Positions 1 to 6,907 of a DNA stretch of 64,000 nt are shown here, one piece after another (the stretch's first letter is position 1; each line of letters begins with the position of its first letter). Below the pieces are notes generated by a model. That model did not search any database, had not been told where the DNA came from, and saw nothing but the letters and a program-made list of their open reading frames with translations. The position numbers and the translations under genes are program-made. Source of the DNA: Corynebacterium sp. ACRQK (GTDB taxonomy: Bacteria > Actinomycetota > Actinomycetes > Mycobacteriales > Mycobacteriaceae); NCBI RefSeq assembly GCF_022345965.1, contig NZ_JAKRMU010000001.1:62001-126000 (forward strand), read 5' to 3'.

Positions 1-89
1 ACCCACTCGCTCCAGTTGTTGGGGCGCGGTGATCCTTCGATCTGCAGCCCGGCCGATGCGGTACCGATGCGGATGTTGCTGAGGTCCAT
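1..89 (-). CDS. Glycoside hydrolase family 1 protein, N-terminal fragment (runs off the window)
   Basis: An open frame on the minus strand starts at an ATG (89 to 87) and runs off the left edge. The visible peptide contains GTASAGLQIEGS followed by NNWSEW, which matches the N-terminal signature of GH1 beta-glucosidases/6-phospho-beta-glucosidases (G-T-A-T-A-x-Q-I-E-G then a W). GH1 enzymes hydrolyse beta-linked glucosides or galactosides in the cytoplasm. Only about 29 residues are visible, so substrate class cannot be judged. It is divergent from the lipase gene, the two sharing the 90-178 interval. No clear ribosome binding site is seen. Confidence 0.6.
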   Translation of the reverse strand, partial: MDLSNIRIGTASAGLQIEGSPRPNNWSEW

Positions 90-140
90 GTACTTAACTT
101 ATTGACGCCCTTAGTTTCTGTTGGCAAAGTTTTCGGTTTT

Positions 141-156
141 TACCCCATCAGGGGTA
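141..156. promoter_or_regulatory. Perfect palindrome/hairpin in the lipase upstream region
   Basis: TACCCC-ATCA-GGGGTA is a perfect 6-bp inverted repeat with a 4-base loop, 22 bp before the lipase ATG and preceded by a T-run. It could be a repressor operator in the lipase promoter/leader or a small RNA hairpin. No known regulator motif is recognised. Confidence 0.4.
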
Positions 157-178
157 GTTGGTTTGGTACAACAAAGTA

Positions 179-1438
179 ATGCTCAAGAAAACAGTAGCGC
201 TCGCATGCGCAACAGCCATTGCATTTACCGGATTCGCGTCGCCCGCCGAGGCTGCGCAGATAACTAAGAGGGAGAAGGTCGCATATTCCAATGTGTTCGG
301 CGACCTGCACATGAGGATGCCGAAGACGGTGGACCGAATCGAATACACGACGACCACCTCGGACGGGAAGAAAGCCCAGGTCAGCGGCTACATCGTGGAG
401 CCGGTCGTGGAGTGGAAAGGCGAGGGGCCGCGCCCGACAGTGGTGATCGGCCGCGGAACGGTCGGGCAGGGCGACCAGTGTGCGCCGAGTAGGAACTGGC
501 CGCTGGACGGGCAGCCGGATCCGATCAAGGCGAAGCGGGCGGTGAACCTGGAAGGTATCTACGACTGGGTATTTGCCTCCAAGGGGGTGCGCGTGGTGGT
601 GACGGACTACATCGGTATGGGAACCCCGGGGATTCATACGTACATGAACCGCGACGATCAGGCGCATGCGATGCTGGATGCGGCGCGTGCGGCTGGCGTG
701 GGTGACGGACCGGTGGCGTTTTATGGACACTCGCAGGGCGGAGGCGCGTCGGCTGCGGCGGTTGAGGCGGCGGCTGAGTATGCTCCGGAGCTCAATGTGG
801 TCGGGGCGTATGCATCTGCGCCGCCGGCGGACTTGGAGGCGGTGCAGCGCAACATTGACGGTTCAGACCTTATGGGAGCAATCGGCTTCACAATCAACGG
901 CCTGTTGGAACGCTATCCGCACCTGCAGCCGCTGCTGGATAAGCACCTCAACGAAGAGGGTAAGCAGGCGCTGAAGGATCTATCCACGATGTGCACTGGG
1001 GAGATTACGGACAAATATGGCCACAAGAAGACCAGCGAGTGGACAAAGTCGGGCAAGACGCTCGATGAGTTGTTGAAGGCGATGCCCGAGGCGCGGGAAG
1101 CTATGGAAGATCAGCGCATTGGGCTTAAGCGTCCGGTGGCGCCGGTGATGGTGATATCTGGGCGTCACGACAAGAACGTCGAGTACAACCAGGCGAAGGA
1201 ACTGGCGCGCACGTGGTGCGAGAAGGGCGCACAGGTTGAGTACCGCGACGACATCATGCCGCCGGTGGGCGAATACAATCACTTCATCCAGGCGGTGACG
1301 GGCGGCGCGTTCGGTATCGACTTCATCTTGAAGCGTTTCCGCGGCGAGCCGCTGGGGCGCACGTGTGAGGCGCCGGTGGGGCAGCTGCAGGGGTCTGTGG
1401 AAGGCAGCGCAGCGCTACCCAACGTGGCAGGAAGCTAA
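179..1438 (+). CDS. Secreted lipase (secretory lipase/LIP family)
   Basis: A 419-residue exported alpha/beta-hydrolase, probably a triacylglycerol lipase of the secretory lipase family. From the ATG at 179 there is a typical signal peptide (MLKK, a hydrophobic stretch, then AEA near residue 25). The nucleophile elbow GHSQGG places the catalytic Ser at about 185, with GRHD (Asp ~331) and NHF (His ~368) completing the triad. Four cysteines (after the signal peptide) could form disulfides. A TTG at 158 would add seven residues ahead of the signal peptide, but the AGGGG before it is too close, so 179 is preferred. Such lipases in lipophilic corynebacteria liberate host fatty acids; that role is inferred. 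Not part of an obvious operon. Confidence 0.82.
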   Translation: MLKKTVALACATAIAFTGFASPAEAAQITKREKVAYSNVFGDLHMRMPKTVDRIEYTTTTSDGKKAQVSGYIVEPVVEWKGEGPRPTVVIGRGTVGQGDQCAPSRNWPLDGQPDPIKAKRAVNLEGIYDWVFASKGVRVVVTDYIGMGTPGIHTYMNRDDQAHAMLDAARAAGVGDGPVAFYGHSQGGGASAAAVEAAAEYAPELNVVGAYASAPPADLEAVQRNIDGSDLMGAIGFTINGLLERYPHLQPLLDKHLNEEGKQALKDLSTMCTGEITDKYGHKKTSEWTKSGKTLDELLKAMPEAREAMEDQRIGLKRPVAPVMVISGRHDKNVEYNQAKELARTWCEKGAQVEYRDDIMPPVGEYNHFIQAVTGGAFGIDFILKRFRGEPLGRTCEAPVGQLQGSVEGSAALPNVAGS

Positions 1439-1461
1439 AGTGTCATAATGTATATTATCGG

Positions 1462-1629
1462 CTAATTCCTGGACTGCCACAGCTGATAGCAGGTGGCAGC
1501 CAGGAACAGCGCACAGACCGCGGCGAAGAAATACGTCAGGCCCGTGCCCTGCCACAGCAGATAGCCGATAAAGAACAACAGCACCACGATGCGCATGATG
1601 CGCGAGTACTTGAGCATCTCTGGAGACAT
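1462..1629 (-). CDS. Small membrane protein (55 aa), unknown
   Basis: A short frame from ATG (1629) to TAG (1462) encodes 55 residues beginning MSPEMLKYSRIMRI. It is mostly hydrophobic, with two candidate membrane segments (about residues 14-26 and 31-47) separated by a Gly/Gln turn, and a polar C-terminus. It lies 10 bp downstream of the YceI-like gene on the same strand, so the two are probably cotranscribed. I do not recognise a family. Support is its position, hydrophobic pattern and clean start and stop; there is no strong ribosome binding site. Confidence 0.55.
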   Translation of the reverse strand: MSPEMLKYSRIMRIVVLLFFIGYLLWQGTGLTYFFAAVCALFLAATCYQLWQSRN

Positions 1630-1639
1630 TTGACCGAGC

Positions 1640-2323
1640 CTACTTATCCTGCTCGAGTACGAGCAATAGATCGATGGTGCCTTCGTCGGCGATCGTTGCG
1701 GCGACGAACTGCGGAGTCTGGATGTCGAACTCGCTGCGCTTAAACGGAATGTTGCCCTGCAGGATCACGTTCTCGCCGGTGCGCAGAACCTTCAGCTCGG
1801 CGGTCACCGGATTCTTCTTGCCGCGCAGCTCGAGGTCGCCGGTTACTTTCACCTTCTCGGTCGTGCCGTCGTCCGGCAGATTGGAGACGTCGGCGGGCTC
1901 CGTCAGTGTGAACGTGGCCTTCGGGAACTTATCGGTGTGCAGGATGCTCTTGCGCACGTTGATGTCGCGTTTTTCCACATCACTGCTGATGCTGGCGACG
2001 TCGACCGTGATCTTGCCCTCGGTGAGTTTCTTATCCTCAACCGTGACGTCACCCTCAACGTCCTCGGTGCGCCCCGAGGTGGTCTTGGAGCCCGCGGGCA
2101 GCTTCTCGTCGAAGGTGTAGCCAGCCTGCGAAGTGTTGTCGCCGGCTCCCCGTACCACGTGCCAGGAGCCGTCCATTCCCACGCTAGCGGGCTCTCCACC
2201 TGCGGTAATGTCGGCAGTTCGCAGTCCCCGGTCGCTAAAGTAGTTCGCCACCAGCGGCCCGAAAGCCATCAGCACACCGACAATCATGCCAATTACGGCG
2301 AGAGTGATGATTCCCTTACGCAT
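1640..2323 (-). CDS. YceI family protein with N-terminal membrane anchor
   Basis: A 227-residue protein. Residues ~1-30 form an uncleaved signal/membrane anchor, and the rest is a YceI-type lipocalin-like beta-barrel domain: GSWHVVRG near the start, then DVEKRDINVRKS, HTDKFPKATFTL and the repeated beta-strand pattern through VTAELKV. YceI proteins bind isoprenoid or similar hydrophobic ligands in the periplasm; the ligand here is unknown. The start is supported by a TATGCT hexamer 7 nt upstream (leaderless pattern). It is followed by the small membrane ORF and preceded by the zinc-finger gene 20 bp upstream on the same strand. Confidence 0.85.
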   Translation of the reverse strand: MRKGIITLAVIGMIVGVLMAFGPLVANYFSDRGLRTADITAGGEPASVGMDGSWHVVRGAGDNTSQAGYTFDEKLPAGSKTTSGRTEDVEGDVTVEDKKLTEGKITVDVASISSDVEKRDINVRKSILHTDKFPKATFTLTEPADVSNLPDDGTTEKVKVTGDLELRGKKNPVTAELKVLRTGENVILQGNIPFKRSEFDIQTPQFVAATIADEGTIDLLLVLEQDK

Positions 2324-2330
2324 GCCCTAT

Positions 2331-2336
2331 AGCATA
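2331..2336 (-). promoter_or_regulatory. -10-like element for the YceI gene (leaderless)
   Basis: TATGCT on the minus strand, 7 nt before the ATG at 2323. There is no ribosome binding site, so the transcript probably starts at or next to the start codon. Confidence 0.4.
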
Positions 2337-2343
2337 GCTCTTC

Positions 2344-2673
2344 CTACCTGTGTCCCCTAAGTTGCTCGATGCGGCGAGCAAGGTTCTCTAGTTCTGACGC
2401 CAACTCCTCCACCACCTCGGAGGACTCCCCTTCCTTTACCGCGGTGCATAGGTCCTCGGCTGCGCAGCGCAGCTCGAAGAGGTCATCGTGGAACCGCTCG
2501 GCCGCGCGCGCCGACATGATGACGGAATCCGCGGGAATCGAGGTGCCCGCCAACTGGGCGCGCTGCTCGTAGGCGCGCTGACGGCACGACTGGTTGCAGA
2601 ACTTGCGGGGCCGGTTCGTCGGGCCGGGTTCAACTACCCTGCCGCACCAGGCGCAGTGCTTGGGTCGACGCAT
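2344..2673 (-). CDS. Small zinc-ribbon protein with coiled C-terminus, unknown function
   Basis: A 109-residue protein with four N-terminal cysteines (C7, C10, C26, C30) in a CxxC-x15-CxxxC arrangement, followed by RQRAYEQRAQ. This looks like an FCS/HTH-adjacent zinc knuckle found in small actinobacterial proteins. The C-terminal ~60 residues are acidic and helical with heptad-like leucines (DDLFELRCAAEDL to ELENLARRIEQL), suggesting a dimerising coiled coil. It is divergent from rbpA and its start codon abuts the rbpA -35 element. A nucleic-acid-binding role is inferred only from the zinc knuckle. Confidence 0.7.
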   Translation of the reverse strand: MRRPKHCAWCGRVVEPGPTNRPRKFCNQSCRQRAYEQRAQLAGTSIPADSVIMSARAAERFHDDLFELRCAAEDLCTAVKEGESSEVVEELASELENLARRIEQLRGHR

Positions 2674-2701
2674 GGAACAATTCTTACCGAGACTTCGTTG
2701 A
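2674..2701 (+). promoter_or_regulatory. ECF-type (SigH/SigR-like) promoter of rbpA
   Basis: GGAACA (2674-2679) and CGTTGA (2696-2701) match the group-4 sigma factor consensus GGAAC-N16/17-CGTT with GGAAC to CGTT spacing of 17. The element lies about 40 bp before rbpA. In Streptomyces coelicolor rbpA is transcribed from a SigR promoter, so a disulfide/heat-stress input is plausible here. Confidence 0.6.
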
Positions 2702-2712
2702 TATGATGGATT

Positions 2713-2722
2713 AGTTCGAACT
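2713..2722. repeat. Palindrome between the rbpA promoter and its start
   Basis: AGTTCGAACT is a perfect 10-bp palindrome in the rbpA leader, flanked by further partial symmetry (12 of 14). It is too short to call a LexA site. Confidence 0.3.
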
Positions 2723-2741
2723 GATTTAGGAGTGATGAAGA

Positions 2742-3119
2742 ATGGCCGATCGCGTACTGCGCGGAAGTCGCATGGGTGCCGTTTCCTATGAGACGGATCG
2801 CGACCACGACCTAGCCCCCCGCCGCATGGTGAAATACCGCACCGAAGCTGGGGAAATCTACGAGGTTCCCTTCGCTGACGATGCGGAGGTTCCGCAGGAG
2901 TGGATGTGCAAGAACGGCCAGATGGGCACGCTGGTTGAGGGCGAAGGCCAGGAATCCAAGCCGGTGAAGCCCCCGCGCACTCACTGGGACATGCTGCGCG
3001 AGCGCCGCAGCCTCGAGGAGCTCGACGAGCTGCTAGATGAGCGCATCGAACTGCTCCGTAAGCGCCGCCGCACTGCGGTGAAGCTTATGAAGGAGCAGCA
3101 GGAAGCAAATCAGAAGTAG
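2742..3119 (+). CDS. rbpA: RNA polymerase-binding protein RbpA
   Basis: A 125-residue actinobacterial transcription factor that binds RNA polymerase and group 1/2 sigma factors and stabilises the open complex. The conserved N-terminus ([19 protein letters not shown]), the central core domain ([20 protein letters not shown]), the basic linker ([16 protein letters not shown]) and the C-terminal sigma-interaction helix ([19 protein letters not shown]) are all present. The core has a single Cys here, whereas some homologues carry a zinc-binding set. A good AGGAG ribosome binding site precedes the ATG. Its 3' end overlaps the convergent ppm1 by 10 bp. Confidence 0.95.
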   Translation: MADRVLRGSRMGAVSYETDRDHDLAPRRMVKYRTEAGEIYEVPFADDAEVPQEWMCKNGQMGTLVEGEGQESKPVKPPRTHWDMLRERRSLEELDELLDERIELLRKRRRTAVKLMKEQQEANQK

Positions 3120-3901
3120 CTACGTACGGTGCCGACGCCGATGCGCCAAGACTCCTGAGCCAGGTTCTTCACCTGGTTAAAGCGGTGCGCGGCACCCCAC
3201 TTCGTCACCTGCAGCAGAGCCTCGGAGACGATGTTGCTGCTCATCTTGGAATCGCCGATCTCCCGCTCAGTGAAGGTGATCGGCACCTCCCGCACGTCGA
3301 AGCCGGCCTCGACTGCGCGCCAAGCCAGATCCACCTGGAAAACATAGCCAGCGGAATCCACGGCATCCAGGTCGATCTCCTCCAGCACCTCGCGGCGGTA
3401 CGCACGGTAGCCGCCGGTAATGTCGGACAGACCCGCGCCCAGCGCCAGAGAGGCGTAAATGTTGCCGCCGCGGGACAGAACCTCTCGGCTGACCGGCCAG
3501 TTCACGGTCTTGCCGCCCTTGACGTAACGGGAGCCCAGGACCATCTCCGCGCCCGCGTCGATGCGGTCCAACAGCAGGTATAGCTGCTCGGGAGCGTGGG
3601 AGCCGTCGGCATCCATCTCGCAGAGGATTTCGTAGTCCCGCTCCAGGCCCCAGTGGAAGCCAGCGATATAAGCGCCGCCCAGGCCGCCCTTGCCGCCGCG
3701 GTGCATAACGTGAATCTTTGAGTTCTCAGCGGCCATCTCGTCGGCCAGCTCCCCGGTGCCGTCCGGGCTGGAATCATCGACGATGAGGACGTCCACGCGC
3801 TCGGGCTCGGCCTTCAGCAGTCGACCGATGATCAGAGGAAGGTTTTCCCTCTCGTTGTAGGTCGGGATAATGACCAGTGTTTTATCGCTCAGCTTAGTCA
3901 T
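3110..3901 (-). CDS. ppm1: Polyprenol monophosphomannose synthase
   Basis: A 263-residue GT2 glycosyltransferase making polyprenyl-phosphate-mannose from GDP-mannose on the cytoplasmic face; this is the mannose donor for lipomannan, LAM-like glycans and protein O-mannosylation. The GT-A fold is evident: [15 protein letters not shown] at the N-terminus, [10 protein letters not shown], the metal-binding EMDADGSH, and [13 protein letters not shown]. There is no membrane domain, as in corynebacterial Ppm1 but unlike the fused mycobacterial protein. Its ATG overlaps the end of lnt by 8 bp, so the two are translationally linked and the products probably act together. Confidence 0.93.
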   Translation of the reverse strand: MTKLSDKTLVIIPTYNERENLPLIIGRLLKAEPERVDVLIVDDSSPDGTGELADEMAAENSKIHVMHRGGKGGLGGAYIAGFHWGLERDYEILCEMDADGSHAPEQLYLLLDRIDAGAEMVLGSRYVKGGKTVNWPVSREVLSRGGNIYASLALGAGLSDITGGYRAYRREVLEEIDLDAVDSAGYVFQVDLAWRAVEAGFDVREVPITFTEREIGDSKMSSNIVSEALLQVTKWGAAHRFNQVKNLAQESWRIGVGTVRSYF

Positions 3902-5321
3902 GAAAAGCTTTCTTACCTCTCCTATAAGTAAATGCCACGGACAGCAGACCCAGAATAGCTAGAATCCATTCCACCCATGGGCCGACGCGGGCTGACAGTG
4001 TCATTGTATCGCTTAGGGGCAACTCGGCCTCGAGGGCGTCAGAAGTAAAAATGGCGGTGCGCTGCTCCACCGAACCATCGGGCTTGACGATCGCCGAAAC
4101 ACCCGAGGTCGCGGCGACCACCACTGCGCGATCATACTCCTTAGCTCGCATGCGAGACATTGCGAGCTGCTGGTACGTCATGTCTGTAAACCCGAAGGTC
4201 GCGTTGTTCGTCGGGCTCGTGAGAATCTGCGCGCCGCCCTGCACAGCCATGCGGAACGCCCCGTCGAAGCTGACCTCGTAGCAGGTCGCCACGCCGACGG
4301 GGACGCCGTTCATATGGACCACTCCATTGTCGTCGCCGGGCTGGAAGTTGCCGGCGCGATCGACATGCTCGCTGAACCTGCGCAGGAAATCACGGAAGGG
4401 CATGTACTCGCCGAAGGGCTGCAGAAAGCGCTTGACGTGGCTCTCCCCTGGGCCGTCGCTATCCCAGACCATCATCGTATTGTGCTCCGGGCTGACGGTA
4501 CCGACGAGGATTGGCGCGTCAATGGACCGCTGGGCGCGTTCAATCTGCTGGCGGGCGGCGGGGTCGCTAAAAGGATTGACATCCGAGGAGTTTTCCGGCC
4601 AGATGACTATATCCGGGTGTGAATGCAGCTGCTCAGTGCGCCGCACATGGTTATCCAATACGGCGCGGCGCTGCGCATTGAAGTCCAGGCCTAGACGCGG
4701 AACGTTGCCCTGTACGGCGACCACATCCACGGTGCGGTCGGCAGGTGTGGCGGGAATCAACAGCGCATAGGCGGCGATTATGGCCACCACGCCAGCCAAG
4801 GAATACGCGGGCGAGCGGTGTTTACGGATACTCAAAGCCAGGAGCAGGCCGATCAGCACCACGGCGAAGGTGACAAGTGCGGGGCCGCCGAGACGGATCA
4901 GCCAGCTGATCGGGCCGCTGGCCTGGCCCCACGCGATGCGCCCCCATGGAAAGCCGCCAAAGGGAAAGGAAGAGCGCAGCCATTCAGTGGCGACGAACCA
5001 GGTCGGAATGCCGATGATCTGGGTGCTAAGGGGGCGCTGGACTAAAAGCTTTAGCCCTGCGCCGAACAGCAGACTGTAGAGGGACTGGACCAGCGCCAAA
5101 GCGATCCAGGCGGCCGCGCCGACGAACTCCCCGACCCACGGCAGTAACAAGCCGTAGATGGTGAGGCCTTGCACCCAGGCCATCAGCATGGCGTGGCGGT
5201 GGTCGGCGAAGTAGAACAGCAGCGCGAACCCGAGCGGCGCGGCCCACCACAGGCCGGTCGGCTCAAAGGCGGCAAAGACCATCACGCCGCTAAAGACAGC
5301 GGCGAGGAGCCTTAGAATCAT
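3894..5321 (-). CDS. lnt: Apolipoprotein N-acyltransferase
   Basis: A 475-residue integral membrane enzyme transferring a third acyl chain to the N-terminal Cys of lipoproteins. About eight hydrophobic segments fill the N-terminal ~200 residues; the C-terminal part is a CN-hydrolase domain with the catalytic triad elements WPENSS (Glu), [13 protein letters not shown] (Lys) and VATCYEVSF (Cys), and a final membrane helix. The start at 5321 is chosen because its ATG overlaps the fxsA stop as ATGA; the frame is open 13 codons further upstream. It sits between fxsA and ppm1, matching the Ppm1-Lnt partnership in actinobacteria. Confidence 0.92.
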   Translation of the reverse strand: MILRLLAAVFSGVMVFAAFEPTGLWWAAPLGFALLFYFADHRHAMLMAWVQGLTIYGLLLPWVGEFVGAAAWIALALVQSLYSLLFGAGLKLLVQRPLSTQIIGIPTWFVATEWLRSSFPFGGFPWGRIAWGQASGPISWLIRLGGPALVTFAVVLIGLLLALSIRKHRSPAYSLAGVVAIIAAYALLIPATPADRTVDVVAVQGNVPRLGLDFNAQRRAVLDNHVRRTEQLHSHPDIVIWPENSSDVNPFSDPAARQQIERAQRSIDAPILVGTVSPEHNTMMVWDSDGPGESHVKRFLQPFGEYMPFRDFLRRFSEHVDRAGNFQPGDDNGVVHMNGVPVGVATCYEVSFDGAFRMAVQGGAQILTSPTNNATFGFTDMTYQQLAMSRMRAKEYDRAVVVAATSGVSAIVKPDGSVEQRTAIFTSDALEAELPLSDTMTLSARVGPWVEWILAILGLLSVAFTYRRGKKAFHD

Positions 5322-5755
5322 CCGTTCTCGCCCGCGCGGTGGTCGATGACGTCTCCCCAACCGCCCGAGTTCTGGATGTGGCTAACGCGCGAAAAGGTGG
5401 TCACGCCGAAACGCTCCAGGGAACGGCGCGCAGCCTGGCCCAGCATCCTGCGGATCAAGGAACGGGTCGGCGGAATCAGGAAGAAGATGCCGAAGAAGCT
5501 CGAGACAATGCCGGGAACGGCCACGCCCACTGCACCCACCATGGACAGCGCCATGTCGGCCGTGAGCTCGCCGGGATGATCATTCTGCTGCAGCGCGCGG
5601 ACGGTGAGCTCGCGCATCTGCCAGGTGGCCAGGGCGATACCCAGCACAAACAAGCCCAACAGGAGCAGCAGCGCCCAGCCCCAGCCGATCCACACTCCCA
5701 GGAGGATGAAGGCGATGATTTCTACGACGAGATACACGGCGGGTAAGAATTGCAT
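5318..5755 (-). CDS. fxsA: FxsA family membrane protein
   Basis: A 145-residue small membrane protein. FxsA in E. coli is a cytoplasmic membrane protein whose overproduction relieves F-exclusion of phage T7; its cellular role is otherwise unclear. Visible are two hydrophobic segments near the N-terminus (AVYLVVEIIAFILLGVWIG and WALLLLLGLFVLGIALATW) and a third with VGVAVPGIVSSFFGIFFLI, followed by the conserved PPTRSLIRRML. First gene of fxsA-lnt-ppm1, overlapping lnt by 4 bp. TACTAT, a likely -10, lies about 20 bp upstream. Confidence 0.88.
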   Translation of the reverse strand: MQFLPAVYLVVEIIAFILLGVWIGWGWALLLLLGLFVLGIALATWQMRELTVRALQQNDHPGELTADMALSMVGAVGVAVPGIVSSFFGIFFLIPPTRSLIRRMLGQAARRSLERFGVTTFSRVSHIQNSGGWGDVIDHRAGENG

Positions 5756-5814
5756 GGCTGTAGGGAGACTCCTATAGTATCTGTCTGAAAATTTGTTATG
5801 AAAACGCGATCTTT

Positions 5815-5872
5815 GTAACGAAATCGTGCTTACATAACGATAACGAAAGTGTGGGAAAAATAGTTCCTACAC
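5815..5872 (+). promoter_or_regulatory. TAACGAAA repeats and imperfect hairpin upstream of the serine-rich secreted protein
   Basis: TAACGAAA occurs at 5816-5823 and 5841-5848 with an additional TAACGA between them. An imperfect inverted repeat follows, GTGTGGGAA (5849-5857) against TTCCTACAC (5864-5872), one mismatch that can pair as G-U. The 150-bp interval is clearly more A+T-rich than its surroundings. It likely holds the promoter and an operator for the 5907 gene. Confidence 0.4.
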
Positions 5873-5906
5873 GCGATAGCTTAACTACGTTTTAGGGAGT
5901 ACTTCG

Positions 5907-6182
5907 ATGCGTCTACGCCGCTCTATCTTCGCTGCAGTTCTGGCCCCCACGGTTGCTCTGGCATCCGTCACCCCGGCAGTGGCAGAAACTGACACCCAGA
6001 ATTCCAGCACCAGCTCCAGCTCGACGACAGAGGGCTCTAGCTCCAGCTCGAGCGACTCCGACGAGTGGTGGGAGAACCTGAACCCGATCGCCAAGGTTGC
6101 GATCGGCATCGCAGCGGCTACCGGCATCTCCGTGGCCTTCGGAATCCTGCGGACGATCTTCTACAACATCTTCCACGTCTAG
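5907..6182 (+). CDS. Small secreted/membrane-anchored serine-rich protein, unknown
   Basis: A 91-residue protein with three parts: a Sec signal peptide (MRLRRSIF to AVA near residue 26), a linker of almost only Ser/Thr with Glu/Asp (residues ~30-50), and a C-terminal hydrophobic helix (KVAIGIAAATGISVAFGILRTIF) after DEWWENLNPI. A strong AGGGAG ribosome binding site precedes the ATG. The C-terminus ends within a few residues of the helix, so it may be membrane-anchored, or a pore/bacteriocin-like amphiphile; no family is recognised. Its stop codon shares CTAG with that of the convergent SDR gene. Confidence 0.72.
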   Translation: MRLRRSIFAAVLAPTVALASVTPAVAETDTQNSSTSSSSTTEGSSSSSSDSDEWWENLNPIAKVAIGIAAATGISVAFGILRTIFYNIFHV

Positions 6183-6907
6183 CGTGGTGCGCGCCGCCAC
6201 AGCCAACGCGGGACCACCTGCATGACGGCGGCCAGCAGCTTTAGGGAGCGCGGGATCCACACGGATTCCGCGCTTTCGTCGTTGATAGCGCGCACCGTGG
6301 CCTCGGCGACCACATCCGGCGTGGTGGACAGAGGCGCCGGATCCATGCCACGGGTCATACGGCCAATCACGAAGCCCGGGCGCACGATCACCAGTCGCAC
6401 GCCGGTGCCCTGCAGCGCGTCCTGCATGCCCTGGCAGAAGCCGTCCAGGCCGGCCTTCGCCGAGCCGTAGACGTAGTTCGGGCGGCGCACGCGAGCCCCG
6501 GCGATGGAGGAATAGGCCACCAGCACTCCCCTGCCGCGATCCTTCATCACCTGGGACAGCTCCGTCAGGAGTACCGCCTGGGCGGTGAAGTCCGTGTGCA
6601 ACACGCGGTAGACCTCGGAGGAATCGCGCTCCGCGAGCTCCTGGTCTCCCAGCACGCCGAACATCGCCAGCGCTACGTCCAGCGGGCCGGTGGCCTCGAT
6701 CTCCGCAATGAGGTCGGCGTGGGAATCCACGTCGGTGGCGTCAAAAAAGAAGGAATCAACCTGCGTGGCACCAAGGCGGTACAGCTCATCGGCCAGGTCC
6801 GTGGTTCGGCGGGCGGCAAGCACCAGGTGGTTGCCAGGGGCGAGCAGGCGGGCGATCTCGCCGCCGATTTCGCTGGTCGCACCGAAGATCGCAATTTTCT
6901 TAGCCAT
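6179..6907 (-). CDS. SDR family oxidoreductase, DprE2-like
   Basis: A 242-residue short-chain dehydrogenase. The NAD(P)-binding motif is GATSEIG at the N-terminus; the catalytic set is YSSIAG (Ser) and YVYGSAK (Tyr-x3-Lys), with VRPGFVIGRMT following. The sequence resembles decaprenylphosphoryl-2-keto-ribose reductase (DprE2) paralogs of mycolate-containing actinobacteria, but without a DprE1 neighbour the substrate is open. The C-terminus is basic and hydrophobic (AAVMQVVPRWLWRRAPR), suggesting membrane association. The ATG at 6907 overlaps the helicase stop; a TTG four codons upstream has no space for a ribosome binding site. Last gene of the leftward train. Confidence 0.8.
   Translation of the reverse strand: MAKKIAIFGATSEIGGEIARLLAPGNHLVLAARRTTDLADELYRLGATQVDSFFFDATDVDSHADLIAEIEATGPLDVALAMFGVLGDQELAERDSSEVYRVLHTDFTAQAVLLTELSQVMKDRGRGVLVAYSSIAGARVRRPNYVYGSAKAGLDGFCQGMQDALQGTGVRLVIVRPGFVIGRMTRGMDPAPLSTTPDVVAEATVRAINDESAESVWIPRSLKLLAAVMQVVPRWLWRRAPR

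Noticed and set aside
2713..2722. LexA (SOS) box before rbpA
   Set aside because: AGTTCGAACT lacks the length and spacing of the corynebacterial SOS box; kept only as a palindrome.
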